A stretch of 64,000 bases of DNA from Prochlorococcus marinus XMU1419. Its GTDB lineage: Bacteria; Cyanobacteriota; Cyanobacteriia; PCC-6307; Cyanobiaceae. The translations under genes and the position numbers were made by a program. The notes beneath the pieces are model-generated. The model ran no database searches. It was not told where the DNA came from and saw nothing but the letters and a program-made list of their open reading frames with translations. The stretch covers positions 310,001-374,000 of the forward strand of contig NZ_JAAORO010000002.1 of NCBI RefSeq assembly GCF_017695955.1. The letters run 5' to 3'. This document shows positions 23,660 through 30,813 of this stretch, piece by piece; the stretch's first letter is position 1; the number at the start of each line of letters is the position of its first letter.

Positions 23660-23768
23660 AAAATACAAAAAGTACTCAAACATGGAGGTCGAGTACTTTT
23701 AAAGTTATCAGAAAAAAGTGTGTGAGGAGTTTCTGATGTGTTTAATCTACTCCGTAGGTAATTTAAAA
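23660..23768 (-). ncRNA. Candidate small RNA with Yfr1 core in a hairpin loop
   Basis: On the minus strand an 8-bp stem (ATCAGAAA / TTTCTGAT) closes a 15-nt loop; core 23717-23730 (ACTCCTCACACACT), including one stem base, is identical over 14 nt to Yfr1 in this window. A perfect 10-bp hairpin (AAAAGTACTC / GAGTACTTTT) follows, then T-rich sequence. TATACT at 23775-23780 could be the -10 box. Yfr1 normally holds this core single-stranded between two hairpins, so this is a different presentation. Read on the plus strand, the loop would instead complement Yfr1. Confidence 0.5.
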
Positions 23769-23858
23769 GGCTACAGTATAAATTACTAATTATTTAAATC
23801 TTTCAGAAAAATTGGGCATTTGTGAAAAGAATAATCAAAACAAAAACATAAAAAATTT

Positions 23859-23993
23859 ATGAAAAGCATTTACAAAAAAATCATTTTTATTATTTTAGCA
23901 ATTGCTCTTTTTTCAGTAATAGTGGGTGTTGTTAAATATTCGCTTACTTATATTGAAAATAATCCCGAAAAATACTTACCTACACAAAAGTAA
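23859..23993 (+). CDS. Micro-membrane protein, 44 aa
   Basis: ATG start; a basic N-terminus (MKSIYKK), one transmembrane helix (IIFIILAIALFSVIVGVVKY) and a soluble tail ENNPEKYLPTQK. It could be a signal anchor with the tail exported. No family is recognised. Confidence 0.5.
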   Translation: MKSIYKKIIFIILAIALFSVIVGVVKYSLTYIENNPEKYLPTQK

Positions 23994-24070
23994 GACAGAA
24001 ATTAAGTATAAATTCACTTCAAAAAATCTACAAAATGTCTTAAATATGTTCTACACAGACAGCTTGAGTC

Positions 24071-24214
24071 ATGAAAATCAAAAATACTTCAGTTCTTGAT
24101 CAGAATAATATTCATTTAAGTCAATTCAAAAATAAGCATAAATATCAAATACTTGAGAATTATTGGAAGAAAAGAAAGAAAGAATGTGAAAAAAATCTTT
24201 CAAAATTTTGCTAA
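24071..24214 (+). CDS. Small basic protein, 47 aa
   Basis: ATG start. Hydrophilic, lysine-rich, with cysteines near the end (KKRKKECEKNLSKFC). No membrane segment. It lies 9 nt before the next small exported protein on the same strand. Composition is close to that of AT-rich noncoding DNA, so confidence is limited. Confidence 0.4.
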   Translation: MKIKNTSVLDQNNIHLSQFKNKHKYQILENYWKKRKKECEKNLSKFC

Positions 24215-24223
24215 CCGATAATT

Positions 24224-24472
24224 ATGAATTTTATTTTTTCTTTTTTATTAGCATCTGTGATGTGGGTACAAGTTCCACAATGGGAAGCTGACTGGTCAAA
24301 ATGTGCTGTAGATGTTCCCGATTCATCATGTCACTGGTACGTAGCTGCTCCGGATAATACTTTTGGGGAAGGATTTAATTGGGAAAACGCTCCTTGGTTT
24401 GATGCTAATGGATTACAGGATGTAGCAAAGATTGAGAAAGAATCTGTAGTAGAAAAACTTCAAAATAACTAA
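24224..24472 (+). CDS. Exported Trp-rich small protein, 82 aa
   Basis: ATG start with a short hydrophobic N-terminus (NFIFSFLLASVMWVQVP). A mature part rich in Trp and acidic residues follows (QWEADWSKCAVDVPDSSCHWYVAAPD, then GFNWENAPWFDANG), with two cysteines that probably pair. Base composition is less extreme than its neighbours, which supports coding. Function is unknown. Confidence 0.65.
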   Translation: MNFIFSFLLASVMWVQVPQWEADWSKCAVDVPDSSCHWYVAAPDNTFGEGFNWENAPWFDANGLQDVAKIEKESVVEKLQNN

Positions 24473-24556
24473 AGTTTCTATTTCATCAATTAACTTTTAA
24501 AAGTATTTAAATCTAGTTGCCTAGTGGTTAACTTTTGAATAATTAGAATAATTTTT

Positions 24557-24703
24557 ATGCGTTTCAAAGTAAGTCTCAAAAAAAATGGAAAGGAATTTGA
24601 TGAAGTTGTTATAGCAAATAACAAAAAAGAGGCTATGGAAGTAGCTTTAAAAAACAATCCAGAAGCTCAAGCATTGAACTCTGATTGGACATTTAAGATT
24701 TAA
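24557..24703 (+). CDS. Small soluble protein, 48 aa
   Basis: ATG start. A beta-hairpin-like start (RFKVSLKKNGKEFDEVVIAN) followed by a helix (NKKEAMEVALKNNPEAQ) and a short strand (SDWTFKI). This looks like a compact beta-beta-alpha-beta mini-domain. Its stop abuts the stop of the convergent znuB. The family is not recognised. Confidence 0.6.
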   Translation: MRFKVSLKKNGKEFDEVVIANNKKEAMEVALKNNPEAQALNSDWTFKI

Positions 24704-25489
24704 TTATTTGCGAAGTTTAGGAATCAAAAGAGATGCAACACAAATAACACTAATTGCAGGACCAGGCGAAAGATTAAAAACTATAGAGAGAATAAAGCCC
24801 AGAAGTGAGATACATAATCCAAAAAATGAAGACCTCATCATTGCAATTCTTAAACTATGAGCTTTATTTAGCCCTAACAGAGTTGGGGTAGAAAGAAGAG
24901 CAATAACAAGAATTACTCCCACTGCTGACATTGAACTAACAATTACTAATGCTGTTGTAAAACTCAAAGCAAGATTTAATAAAGAAACGTTTATACCACT
25001 CGCGGATGCTCCTTCTGGATCCATTCCCACATAAACAACCTTTTCATATCCAAAAGTCATTAAAAGTATAAATACTAAAAAAGCAATTATTGTTCTAAGT
25101 AAATCTCCAAAATTTGCTGTCAATAAATCGCCAAATAATACTGCCTCCAAATCGATCCTTATTCCAAGTAAAGGTATTATAAGGACTCCAAACCCAAGCA
25201 TTCCGGCTAATATTGTGTTCATTATTGCTTCATAGTTTTCACTCTTTTTATTAGTTAAACTTTCCGCAATTACAGAACCTAAAAGACCACTGATAACCCC
25301 ACCAATTGAAGGATGAATTCCAAGCGCTAAGGCTAAAGCAAGTCCAGGCAAAACACAATGTGAGATTAAATTTACTTGAAGTAATCTCCTATGGGTTATT
25401 AATACAGTTCCCATAGCTGGACATAGAATTCCTGAAAAAATAGTTATTATTAAAGGAACAAGCCACCAACTGCTACTAATAAAAGACAT
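24704..25489 (-). CDS. znuB: Zinc ABC transporter permease (ZnuB type)
   Basis: Membrane component of a cluster-9 metal importer (zinc or manganese). It has 261 residues with about eight hydrophobic segments, starting with WWLVPLIITIFSGILCPAMGTVLI and containing the family loop THRRLLQVNLISHCVLPGLALA. Location next to zur, znuC and znuA makes zinc the likely substrate. It lies downstream of znuC on the same strand, with zur on the opposite strand between them. The ATG start is 17 nt from the zur frame. Confidence 0.9.
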   Translation of the reverse strand: MSFISSSWWLVPLIITIFSGILCPAMGTVLITHRRLLQVNLISHCVLPGLALALALGIHPSIGGVISGLLGSVIAESLTNKKSENYEAIMNTILAGMLGFGVLIIPLLGIRIDLEAVLFGDLLTANFGDLLRTIIAFLVFILLMTFGYEKVVYVGMDPEGASASGINVSLLNLALSFTTALVIVSSMSAVGVILVIALLSTPTLLGLNKAHSLRIAMMRSSFFGLCISLLGFILSIVFNLSPGPAISVICVASLLIPKLRK

Positions 25490-25506
25490 TAATCTATTGA
25501 TTCGGT

Positions 25507-25941
25507 ATGATCAAAAATACGGGACAAAAAAAGATTTCGGAAACAATGGTAACTAAGCCTGACATTACCAAAAGACAAGAACAACTTCTTGAAGAACTTA
25601 ATAAATGTGAAGATGAACTGAGCGGTCAAGAGTTGCATAGACAATTGATTGAAAGCGGAAAAGTTATGGGACTGACAACTGTATACAGGAATCTTCAAGT
25701 TCTTATAAAGCATGGTTTAATACGTTCTAGACATCTCCCAACAGGAGAGGTTCTTTACACTCCCGTAGATAGAGACATTCATCATTTGACATGTGTTCAA
25801 TGTGGTGAGACCTCAAAAATGGAAGGGTGCCCTGTAAAAGATATTCATACACCCAAAACAAATCCAAAGAAATTTCAATTGTTGTTTCATACCCTGGAGT
25901 ATTTCGGACTTTGCCAGAACTGCTATCAAGCACAAAGTTAA
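25507..25941 (+). CDS. zur: Fur-family zinc regulator (Zur)
   Basis: A winged-helix DNA-binding part (LSGQELHRQLIESGKVMGLTTVYRNLQVLIKHGLI) is followed by the metal-sensing part. HHLTCVQCGE and LEYFGLCQNC supply the two CxxC pairs of the structural zinc site. The setting among znu genes supports Zur rather than Fur or PerR. The first ATG gives 144 residues. An ATG at 25549 (MVTKPDITKRQ) gives a 130-residue protein closer to the usual start and leaves room for a promoter. Likely represses from the palindrome at 26818. Confidence 0.92.
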   Translation: MIKNTGQKKISETMVTKPDITKRQEQLLEELNKCEDELSGQELHRQLIESGKVMGLTTVYRNLQVLIKHGLIRSRHLPTGEVLYTPVDRDIHHLTCVQCGETSKMEGCPVKDIHTPKTNPKKFQLLFHTLEYFGLCQNCYQAQS

Positions 25942-25955
25942 AACTAAATATTTTT

Positions 25956-26726
25956 TTAATCACAACAATTATTATCCTCAATAGAGCTGATATTTATATC
26001 CTCTAATTTATCTTTTATGGAATCAGGGCTTCCACAGGCCAATACAGCTTTATCCAAAACAATAACTTGATCATAACTATTTAACGAGGTACCCCAATCA
26101 TGACTGCTCACCATTAAAGAAAGACCAGCATCAGCAAGTTGACGAACAATTTTTAGAAAATCCTCCTTTGCAGGTGGATCTAAGGCTGCACAAGGTTCAT
26201 CAAGAAGGAAAATTTTTGCTGGAGACATTAATGTTTTGGCTAATAGAGCTCTTTGTTGTTGTCCACCAGATAAAGAATCAAGCCTTCTTTTAGCAATATT
26301 TGCAATGCCGACTCTTTGCAATGTGGCCTCCAATTCACAGCATTTATTTATCCATGCATTAGGGTTGGCAAGAAGAGCTTTTATTTGAAAAGGACTACTA
26401 CTTTTTGATTTTGAGTATTTTATTTGTCCTAATGAAACTAGTTTTTCTACAGTTATTGGAAATTTCCAATTCATAGAGCTTCTTTGTGGCATGAGTGCCA
26501 CCTGAGATCTTTGTCTAATTAACTTCTCCCCGTCAATTGTTATCTGGCCATTATCAGGAATACATTGTCCCTGCAATATTCTTAAAAGAGTAGATTTGCC
26601 AGCTCCGTTTGGTCCTACTAGAGCAGTTAATGTACCTGGTTCAACTTTTATGGAAACTTTACTTATAGCCGGGCTTACATTTTTTGCATACGAATAAGAT
26701 AAATTTTCAGCTACTAGTAGTGACAT
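25956..26726 (-). CDS. znuC: Zinc ABC transporter ATPase (ZnuC type)
   Basis: Walker A is GPNGAGKST, the signature is LSGGQQQRALLAK and Walker B is IFLLDEPCAALDPP, followed by the switch histidine in MVSSHDWG. 256 residues, typical of cluster-9 metal importers. It is transcribed leftward from the intergenic region that contains the Zur-type palindrome, divergent from znuA. The C-terminus ends in Cys-Cys-Asp. Partner of the ZnuB and ZnuA encoded alongside. Confidence 0.95.
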   Translation of the reverse strand: MSLLVAENLSYSYAKNVSPAISKVSIKVEPGTLTALVGPNGAGKSTLLRILQGQCIPDNGQITIDGEKLIRQRSQVALMPQRSSMNWKFPITVEKLVSLGQIKYSKSKSSSPFQIKALLANPNAWINKCCELEATLQRVGIANIAKRRLDSLSGGQQQRALLAKTLMSPAKIFLLDEPCAALDPPAKEDFLKIVRQLADAGLSLMVSSHDWGTSLNSYDQVIVLDKAVLACGSPDSIKDKLEDINISSIEDNNCCD

Positions 26727-26817
26727 TAATGCTTGAACTTACAACCCCATAATATTTTAATTATGGAAAATAATTTACTTTAAAAACATTTTATACCTAA
26801 ACTTGCATATAAAAATG

Positions 26818-26834
26818 AAAATGATTATCATTTT
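26818..26834. promoter_or_regulatory. Zur box, perfect 17-bp palindrome
   Basis: AAAATGAT-T-ATCATTTT, an 8-1-8 perfect inverted repeat in the znuC-znuA divergent promoter region, 20 nt before the znuA start. The sequence fits the cyanobacterial Zur consensus (core TGAT-n-ATCA type). It could control both directions. Confidence 0.85.
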
Positions 26835-26854
26835 AAAATAACATTCATTTTTTT

Positions 26855-27952
26855 ATGTCAATTTTTAAGAGAATTTTTTCAAGCTATATATCTCATAAAA
26901 AAGTATCTATCCGAAATTCACTTATCGCTAGTGCGGCATTATTCTCAATAAATACAAACGGTGCCTTTGCTGAAAGTAAAAACTATGTAGCAGTTGAGCC
27001 TCTTACCTGCGATATCGTTAAATCTATAGCACTCCCTTCCGATGAAGTTATATGTCTAGTAGATAGAAAACAAGATGTTCATGATTTAAAAATTTCTCCA
27101 AAACAGGCAAGATTATTAAAAAAGGCAGATAAAGTTTTTACTTTAGGGACAGAAATGACACCCGCAATGAGGAATTGGGTGAAGAGAGATAGCACTGTTG
27201 TTTTAGGCGTAAGCGCAATTGATATTGACGATCATAGTGACCATGATAACCACGACGATCATGGACACTCAGAAAAGAAACAAGACGACCATGATGACCT
27301 CGACGATCATGGACACTCAGCAAAGAAACATGATGACCATGATGACCACGACCATCATGATCACGGAGGCGTGGATCCACATGTCTGGCATGATCCTCAT
27401 AACATCATCAAGATGGGTGAAGTCGTATCAAAAAGTCTTAAAAAAAATGTGCCTGAAAGAAAACTACGCAAAGCTATCTCTAATAGATTCAAAACTTTTG
27501 ACAAAACACTAGAAGATCTTGATAAATGGATTGTTAAACAAGTATCTACTATCCCTTCTTCAAATCGTGTAATTGTCTCAAAACACAAAGCTATGGATTA
27601 CTATGGCAATGCATTTGGTTTTGAAACGATAAGCTTATTAGATTTCTTTGGTCATTCATCTAGCCTGAGGCCTCAGAACATATCAAAAGTTTTAAATGAG
27701 TTAAAGGAAGAAAATGTCAAAGTCATATTTAAGGAGCAAGAGCCTGCTTCAAAATTAGTCAATAATTTAAGCAAGCAAAGTTCTATCCCACTCTCTTCTA
27801 ATCAAATTTTTGTCGATGGACTGATGATGGAAGGAAACACTATCAATGTGGCAGTTCATAACACGTGCACTATCGTCAATGAGCTTGGTGGCTCATGTGA
27901 TGAGACAACAGGTTTTGATTTAGCAAGTAACTGGGGATCACTTAATCAATAA
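26855..27952 (+). CDS. znuA: Zinc-binding ABC periplasmic protein (ZnuA type)
   Basis: The substrate-binding protein of the zinc importer. N-terminal signal region (SLIASAALFSINTNGAFA). Metal-site elements include QDVHDLKISPKQ (first His), GVDPHVWHDPHN (second), SKHKAMDYYGNAFGF (third) and FVDGLM (Asp). Between the first two lies a His/Asp-rich loop (about residues 124-172) with a 16-residue unit repeated twice, as usual in zinc-specific ZnuA, absent from manganese-binding relatives. 365 residues is long because of that loop. An ATG start at 26855 is used, though the cytosolic N-terminus before the hydrophobic core is longer than usual. Confidence 0.95.
   Translation: MSIFKRIFSSYISHKKVSIRNSLIASAALFSINTNGAFAESKNYVAVEPLTCDIVKSIALPSDEVICLVDRKQDVHDLKISPKQARLLKKADKVFTLGTEMTPAMRNWVKRDSTVVLGVSAIDIDDHSDHDNHDDHGHSEKKQDDHDDLDDHGHSAKKHDDHDDHDHHDHGGVDPHVWHDPHNIIKMGEVVSKSLKKNVPERKLRKAISNRFKTFDKTLEDLDKWIVKQVSTIPSSNRVIVSKHKAMDYYGNAFGFETISLLDFFGHSSSLRPQNISKVLNELKEENVKVIFKEQEPASKLVNNLSKQSSIPLSSNQIFVDGLMMEGNTINVAVHNTCTIVNELGGSCDETTGFDLASNWGSLNQ
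27254..27349 (+). repeat. 48-bp tandem repeat in the ZnuA histidine loop, two units
   Basis: Two 48-bp units in tandem encode DDHGHSEKKQDDHDDL and DDHGHSAKKHDDHDDH. The high DNA identity shows recent duplication. It adds histidines to the zinc-binding loop and may vary in copy number between strains. Confidence 0.9.
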
Positions 27953-27965
27953 AATTTTATAGATA

Positions 27966-27982
27966 AAAATGGTTTTCATTTC
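27966..27982. promoter_or_regulatory. Candidate second Zur box
   Basis: AAAATGGTTTTCATTTC matches the perfect box at 26818 in 14 of 17 positions and keeps the AAATG...CATTT arms. It lies 54 nt before the COG0523 GTPase start, so the GTPase and WD40 genes may belong to the Zur regulon. Confidence 0.55.
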
Positions 27983-28036
27983 GATTTTTTGATTATTATA
28001 TTGATGGTTAGTATTACATTTTAAAAACAGAGAGAA

Positions 28037-29386
28037 ATGAGTATTAAGGAAAAGGTTCCTGTAACCATACTTACTGGATTCTTAGGATCAGGGAAGACTA
28101 CTTTGCTTAATAGAATATTGAGTGAAGAGCACGGGAAAAGAATAGCAGTAATTGAAAATGAATACGGTGAAGTGGGTATAGATCAAGGGCTCGTAATTAA
28201 TGCCGATGAAGAAGTGTTTGAGATGTCAAACGGGTGCATTTGTTGTACTGTTCGCGGCGATTTAATAAGAGTCCTTGGCAACCTTATGAAAAGAAGAGAT
28301 AAGTTTGACTATGTTTTAGTAGAAACGACAGGATTAGCAGATCCAGGCCCAGTTGCTCAGACATTTTTCATGGATGAAGAGATTAGTTCTGAATTCACTC
28401 TTGATGGAATTGTGACTTTAGTTGATGCTGCCCACATTGATCAACAGCTAGGCAGGAGTGATGAAAGTTCAGAACAAGTAGCATTTGCAGATGTTCTTGT
28501 CCTTAATAAAACTGATTTAGTCTCTGATGATGCACTCGATACTCTTGAATCGAGATTGAGAGATATGAACAGAATGACCCGAATTATTAGAGCCGAAAAT
28601 GCCAAAGTACCAATTGAAACAGTCTTAAATCTAAGTGCATTTGATCTTGATCAGATCCTTAAACGCAGGCCAACATTCCTTGAACCAGAATATCCTTTTG
28701 AATGGACAGGTGTTTACGATCTTGATGCAGGTAAATATGAATTAATGCTAGAAGAAGGACCCGATCCAGAAATGTCCTTAGTAGCCCTCGCTAACCAAGG
28801 AGAGAGTGAAGAGGAACTTAAAGATGGTGCTGAATCCTCCGTGAGACTTTATGCAGAAAAAGCTAATAGTTTAGATCCTGGAAATACCATCCCATATGGA
28901 GAACATATAAATCTCAAATTGGAGGATAAAGGAAATAAATCCTTCATCCTGAACATAGAAAAACCAACAAAAATAGGTTTGTTTACACAGCACACTGCTG
29001 AAGAATTCAATATGAAAGTCATTAAAAGTGACGAAAATAAAGAGATTCCATTTAATACTGAAAGATTCTGGCAAGCAGAGCACGAACATGATGATGAAGT
29101 AGGCTCAATTGCTATAGAGCGTTTTGGAGATGTTGACCCAGAAAAACTAAATACTTGGATGGGAAGACTTCTATCAGAAAAAGGAGTGGATATATTCAGA
29201 ACTAAAGGTTTCATAAGTTACTCAGGTAACCCAAGGAGAATAGTTTTCCAGGGAGTTCACATGTTATTTACTGCACAACCTGATAAAGAATGGGGTAACG
29301 AACCTCGTAGGAATCAACTTGTTTTTATCGGTAGAAATTTAAATGAGAAAGAGATGCAAGAAGGCTTTGATAAATGCCTGATATAG
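28037..29386 (+). CDS. COG0523 (CobW-like) metallochaperone GTPase
   Basis: Walker A GFLGSGKTT (residues 14-22), the metal motif CICC (67-70) and NKTD for guanine recognition. The C-terminal CobW_C domain ends FQGVHMLFTAQPDKEWG. The COG0523 family delivers metals to client proteins, and members under Zur control handle zinc. An acidic/His region lies near EHEHDDEV. 449 residues, with an insertion between the GTPase and C-terminal domains. Follows znuA with a possible Zur box, and its end overlaps the WD40 gene by 13 nt. Confidence 0.92.
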   Translation: MSIKEKVPVTILTGFLGSGKTTLLNRILSEEHGKRIAVIENEYGEVGIDQGLVINADEEVFEMSNGCICCTVRGDLIRVLGNLMKRRDKFDYVLVETTGLADPGPVAQTFFMDEEISSEFTLDGIVTLVDAAHIDQQLGRSDESSEQVAFADVLVLNKTDLVSDDALDTLESRLRDMNRMTRIIRAENAKVPIETVLNLSAFDLDQILKRRPTFLEPEYPFEWTGVYDLDAGKYELMLEEGPDPEMSLVALANQGESEEELKDGAESSVRLYAEKANSLDPGNTIPYGEHINLKLEDKGNKSFILNIEKPTKIGLFTQHTAEEFNMKVIKSDENKEIPFNTERFWQAEHEHDDEVGSIAIERFGDVDPEKLNTWMGRLLSEKGVDIFRTKGFISYSGNPRRIVFQGVHMLFTAQPDKEWGNEPRRNQLVFIGRNLNEKEMQEGFDKCLI

Positions 29387-30447
29387 AACCATTTAGCCCA
29401 AGAGGCATGTTCCATGAAGGATGGACTGCTGAAGTTAGCGATTATGCCATAGCATGTGGTTGGGCTCTTAAAGGGAAACAATTTATTGTTGGCGACGTGG
29501 CAGGTGGTATTTTTGCATTTGAAGGAGATACTGGAAAAATTATTTGGAAAAAAGAAAATACACACTCCGGTGGTCTATTAGCAATGGCCATTCATCCAGA
29601 GGGTGAGATTTTTGCAACATCAGGTCAGGATGGAAATGTTCAAATTTGTAATTGCCACGAAGGTAAAGCAATTAAAACACTTAATCTTGGTAAGGGTTGG
29701 GTAGAACACCTCAAGTGGTCTAATGACGGTTTATTTCTAGCGATAGCTTCCTCAAAAAAAGTATATGTTTTTAATGAAATTGGAGAAGAGAAATGGATCT
29801 CAGAAGACCATCCAAGCACAGTAAGTGCAATAACATGGTCAAATAAAAATGAGCTCGCAACTGCATGCTACGGCAGAGTGACATTCTTTGACATTGTTAA
29901 TAATAAAACGAATCAAAAACTGGAGTGGCAAGGATCATTGGTATCAATGGAATTAAGCCCTGATGGAGATATAGTCGCCTGTGGGAGTCAAGACAATTCA
30001 GTTCATTTTTGGAGAAGATCAACAGGAATGGATGCTGAAATGACTGGATACCCTGGAAAACCAAGTCACCTTTCTTTTGATGACAGCGGAAAATTATTAG
30101 CGACTAGCGGCAGTGAAAGAATTACAGTATGGAGCTTTATAGGCAATGGTCCAGAAGGGACTATGCCAGGAGAGCTATGTCACCATACAGAACCTATTTC
30201 GAGCTTAGCCTTTTCAAATAAAGGTATGCTAGTAGCCTCAGGATCTAGGGATGGTTCTGTTGTCGCAAGTTTCCTAAAAAATGACGGCAATGGAGACCCA
30301 GTTGGGGCAGCATTCGCCGGAGATTTGGTAGGGGCAATATCATGGAGACCTGATGATTGTGCACTTGCAGCAGTCAATGCAAAAGGTGTTGTAAATGTAT
30401 GGAAATTTAAAGTTCGTACCAACCTTTTTTCAAAGGGATTTAAGTAA
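29374..30447 (+). CDS. WD40-repeat protein
   Basis: A beta-propeller of repeated units. Typical WD/GH-like ends are seen, for example SPDGDIVACGSQDNSVHFW, DDSGKLLATSGSERITVW and SNKGMLVASGSRDGSVV. About seven blades fit in 357 residues. The start overlaps the COG0523 GTPase by 13 nt in another frame, so the two are translated together and probably act together, perhaps as a docking platform for zinc delivery. WD40 proteins are uncommon in such small genomes. No enzymatic domain is attached. Function is inferred from linkage only. Confidence 0.9.
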   Translation: MPDIEPFSPRGMFHEGWTAEVSDYAIACGWALKGKQFIVGDVAGGIFAFEGDTGKIIWKKENTHSGGLLAMAIHPEGEIFATSGQDGNVQICNCHEGKAIKTLNLGKGWVEHLKWSNDGLFLAIASSKKVYVFNEIGEEKWISEDHPSTVSAITWSNKNELATACYGRVTFFDIVNNKTNQKLEWQGSLVSMELSPDGDIVACGSQDNSVHFWRRSTGMDAEMTGYPGKPSHLSFDDSGKLLATSGSERITVWSFIGNGPEGTMPGELCHHTEPISSLAFSNKGMLVASGSRDGSVVASFLKNDGNGDPVGAAFAGDLVGAISWRPDDCALAAVNAKGVVNVWKFKVRTNLFSKGFK

Positions 30448-30465
30448 AAAGTAGAAATTTATTTA

Positions 30466-30621
30466 TTACCAATAGTTAGCTTTTAAATGTCTTTCCATAC
30501 AAATGACCTCACAGTCATTATCTATCCCTTTTGGGTGAATATCGCAATATGAGAGACATTGAAAATATTCGTCTATGGGATTTGATTTATCAGTTTTACT
30601 AACTTCTTTCGAATGATTCAT
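30466..30621 (-). CDS. Small Cys-containing protein, 51 aa
   Basis: ATG start. Residues DEYFQCLSYCDIHPKGIDNDCEVICMERHLK contain four cysteines in two pairs (CxxxC twice), a metal-binding or CHCH-like helical hairpin arrangement. No membrane segment. It lies convergent with the WD40 gene, 18 nt beyond its stop. A zinc connection is tempting from context but unproven. Confidence 0.6.
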   Translation of the reverse strand: MNHSKEVSKTDKSNPIDEYFQCLSYCDIHPKGIDNDCEVICMERHLKANYW

Positions 30622-30813
30622 AAAAGATTTCCTCAATTATTTAAAATTAAGATAGACGAATTAAATATCAAAAGAAATAAGCAAAACTTACTAAAAATAT
30701 CTCAAAAAAATTAGCACGATTGATTACTACTCTCGGACATTTTTAATTAAAAAGCAATGCGTATAAAAACGGATTGTCTTTAGAGAAATATTTTCCTAAT
30801 TTTATATTGTTGA

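Noticed and set aside
27138-27512. Open frames on both strands in the His-rich part of znuA
   Set aside because: They are shadows produced by the repeated His/Asp codons; composition is dominated by His, Met, Thr or Arg repeats and the znuA frame is clearly coding.
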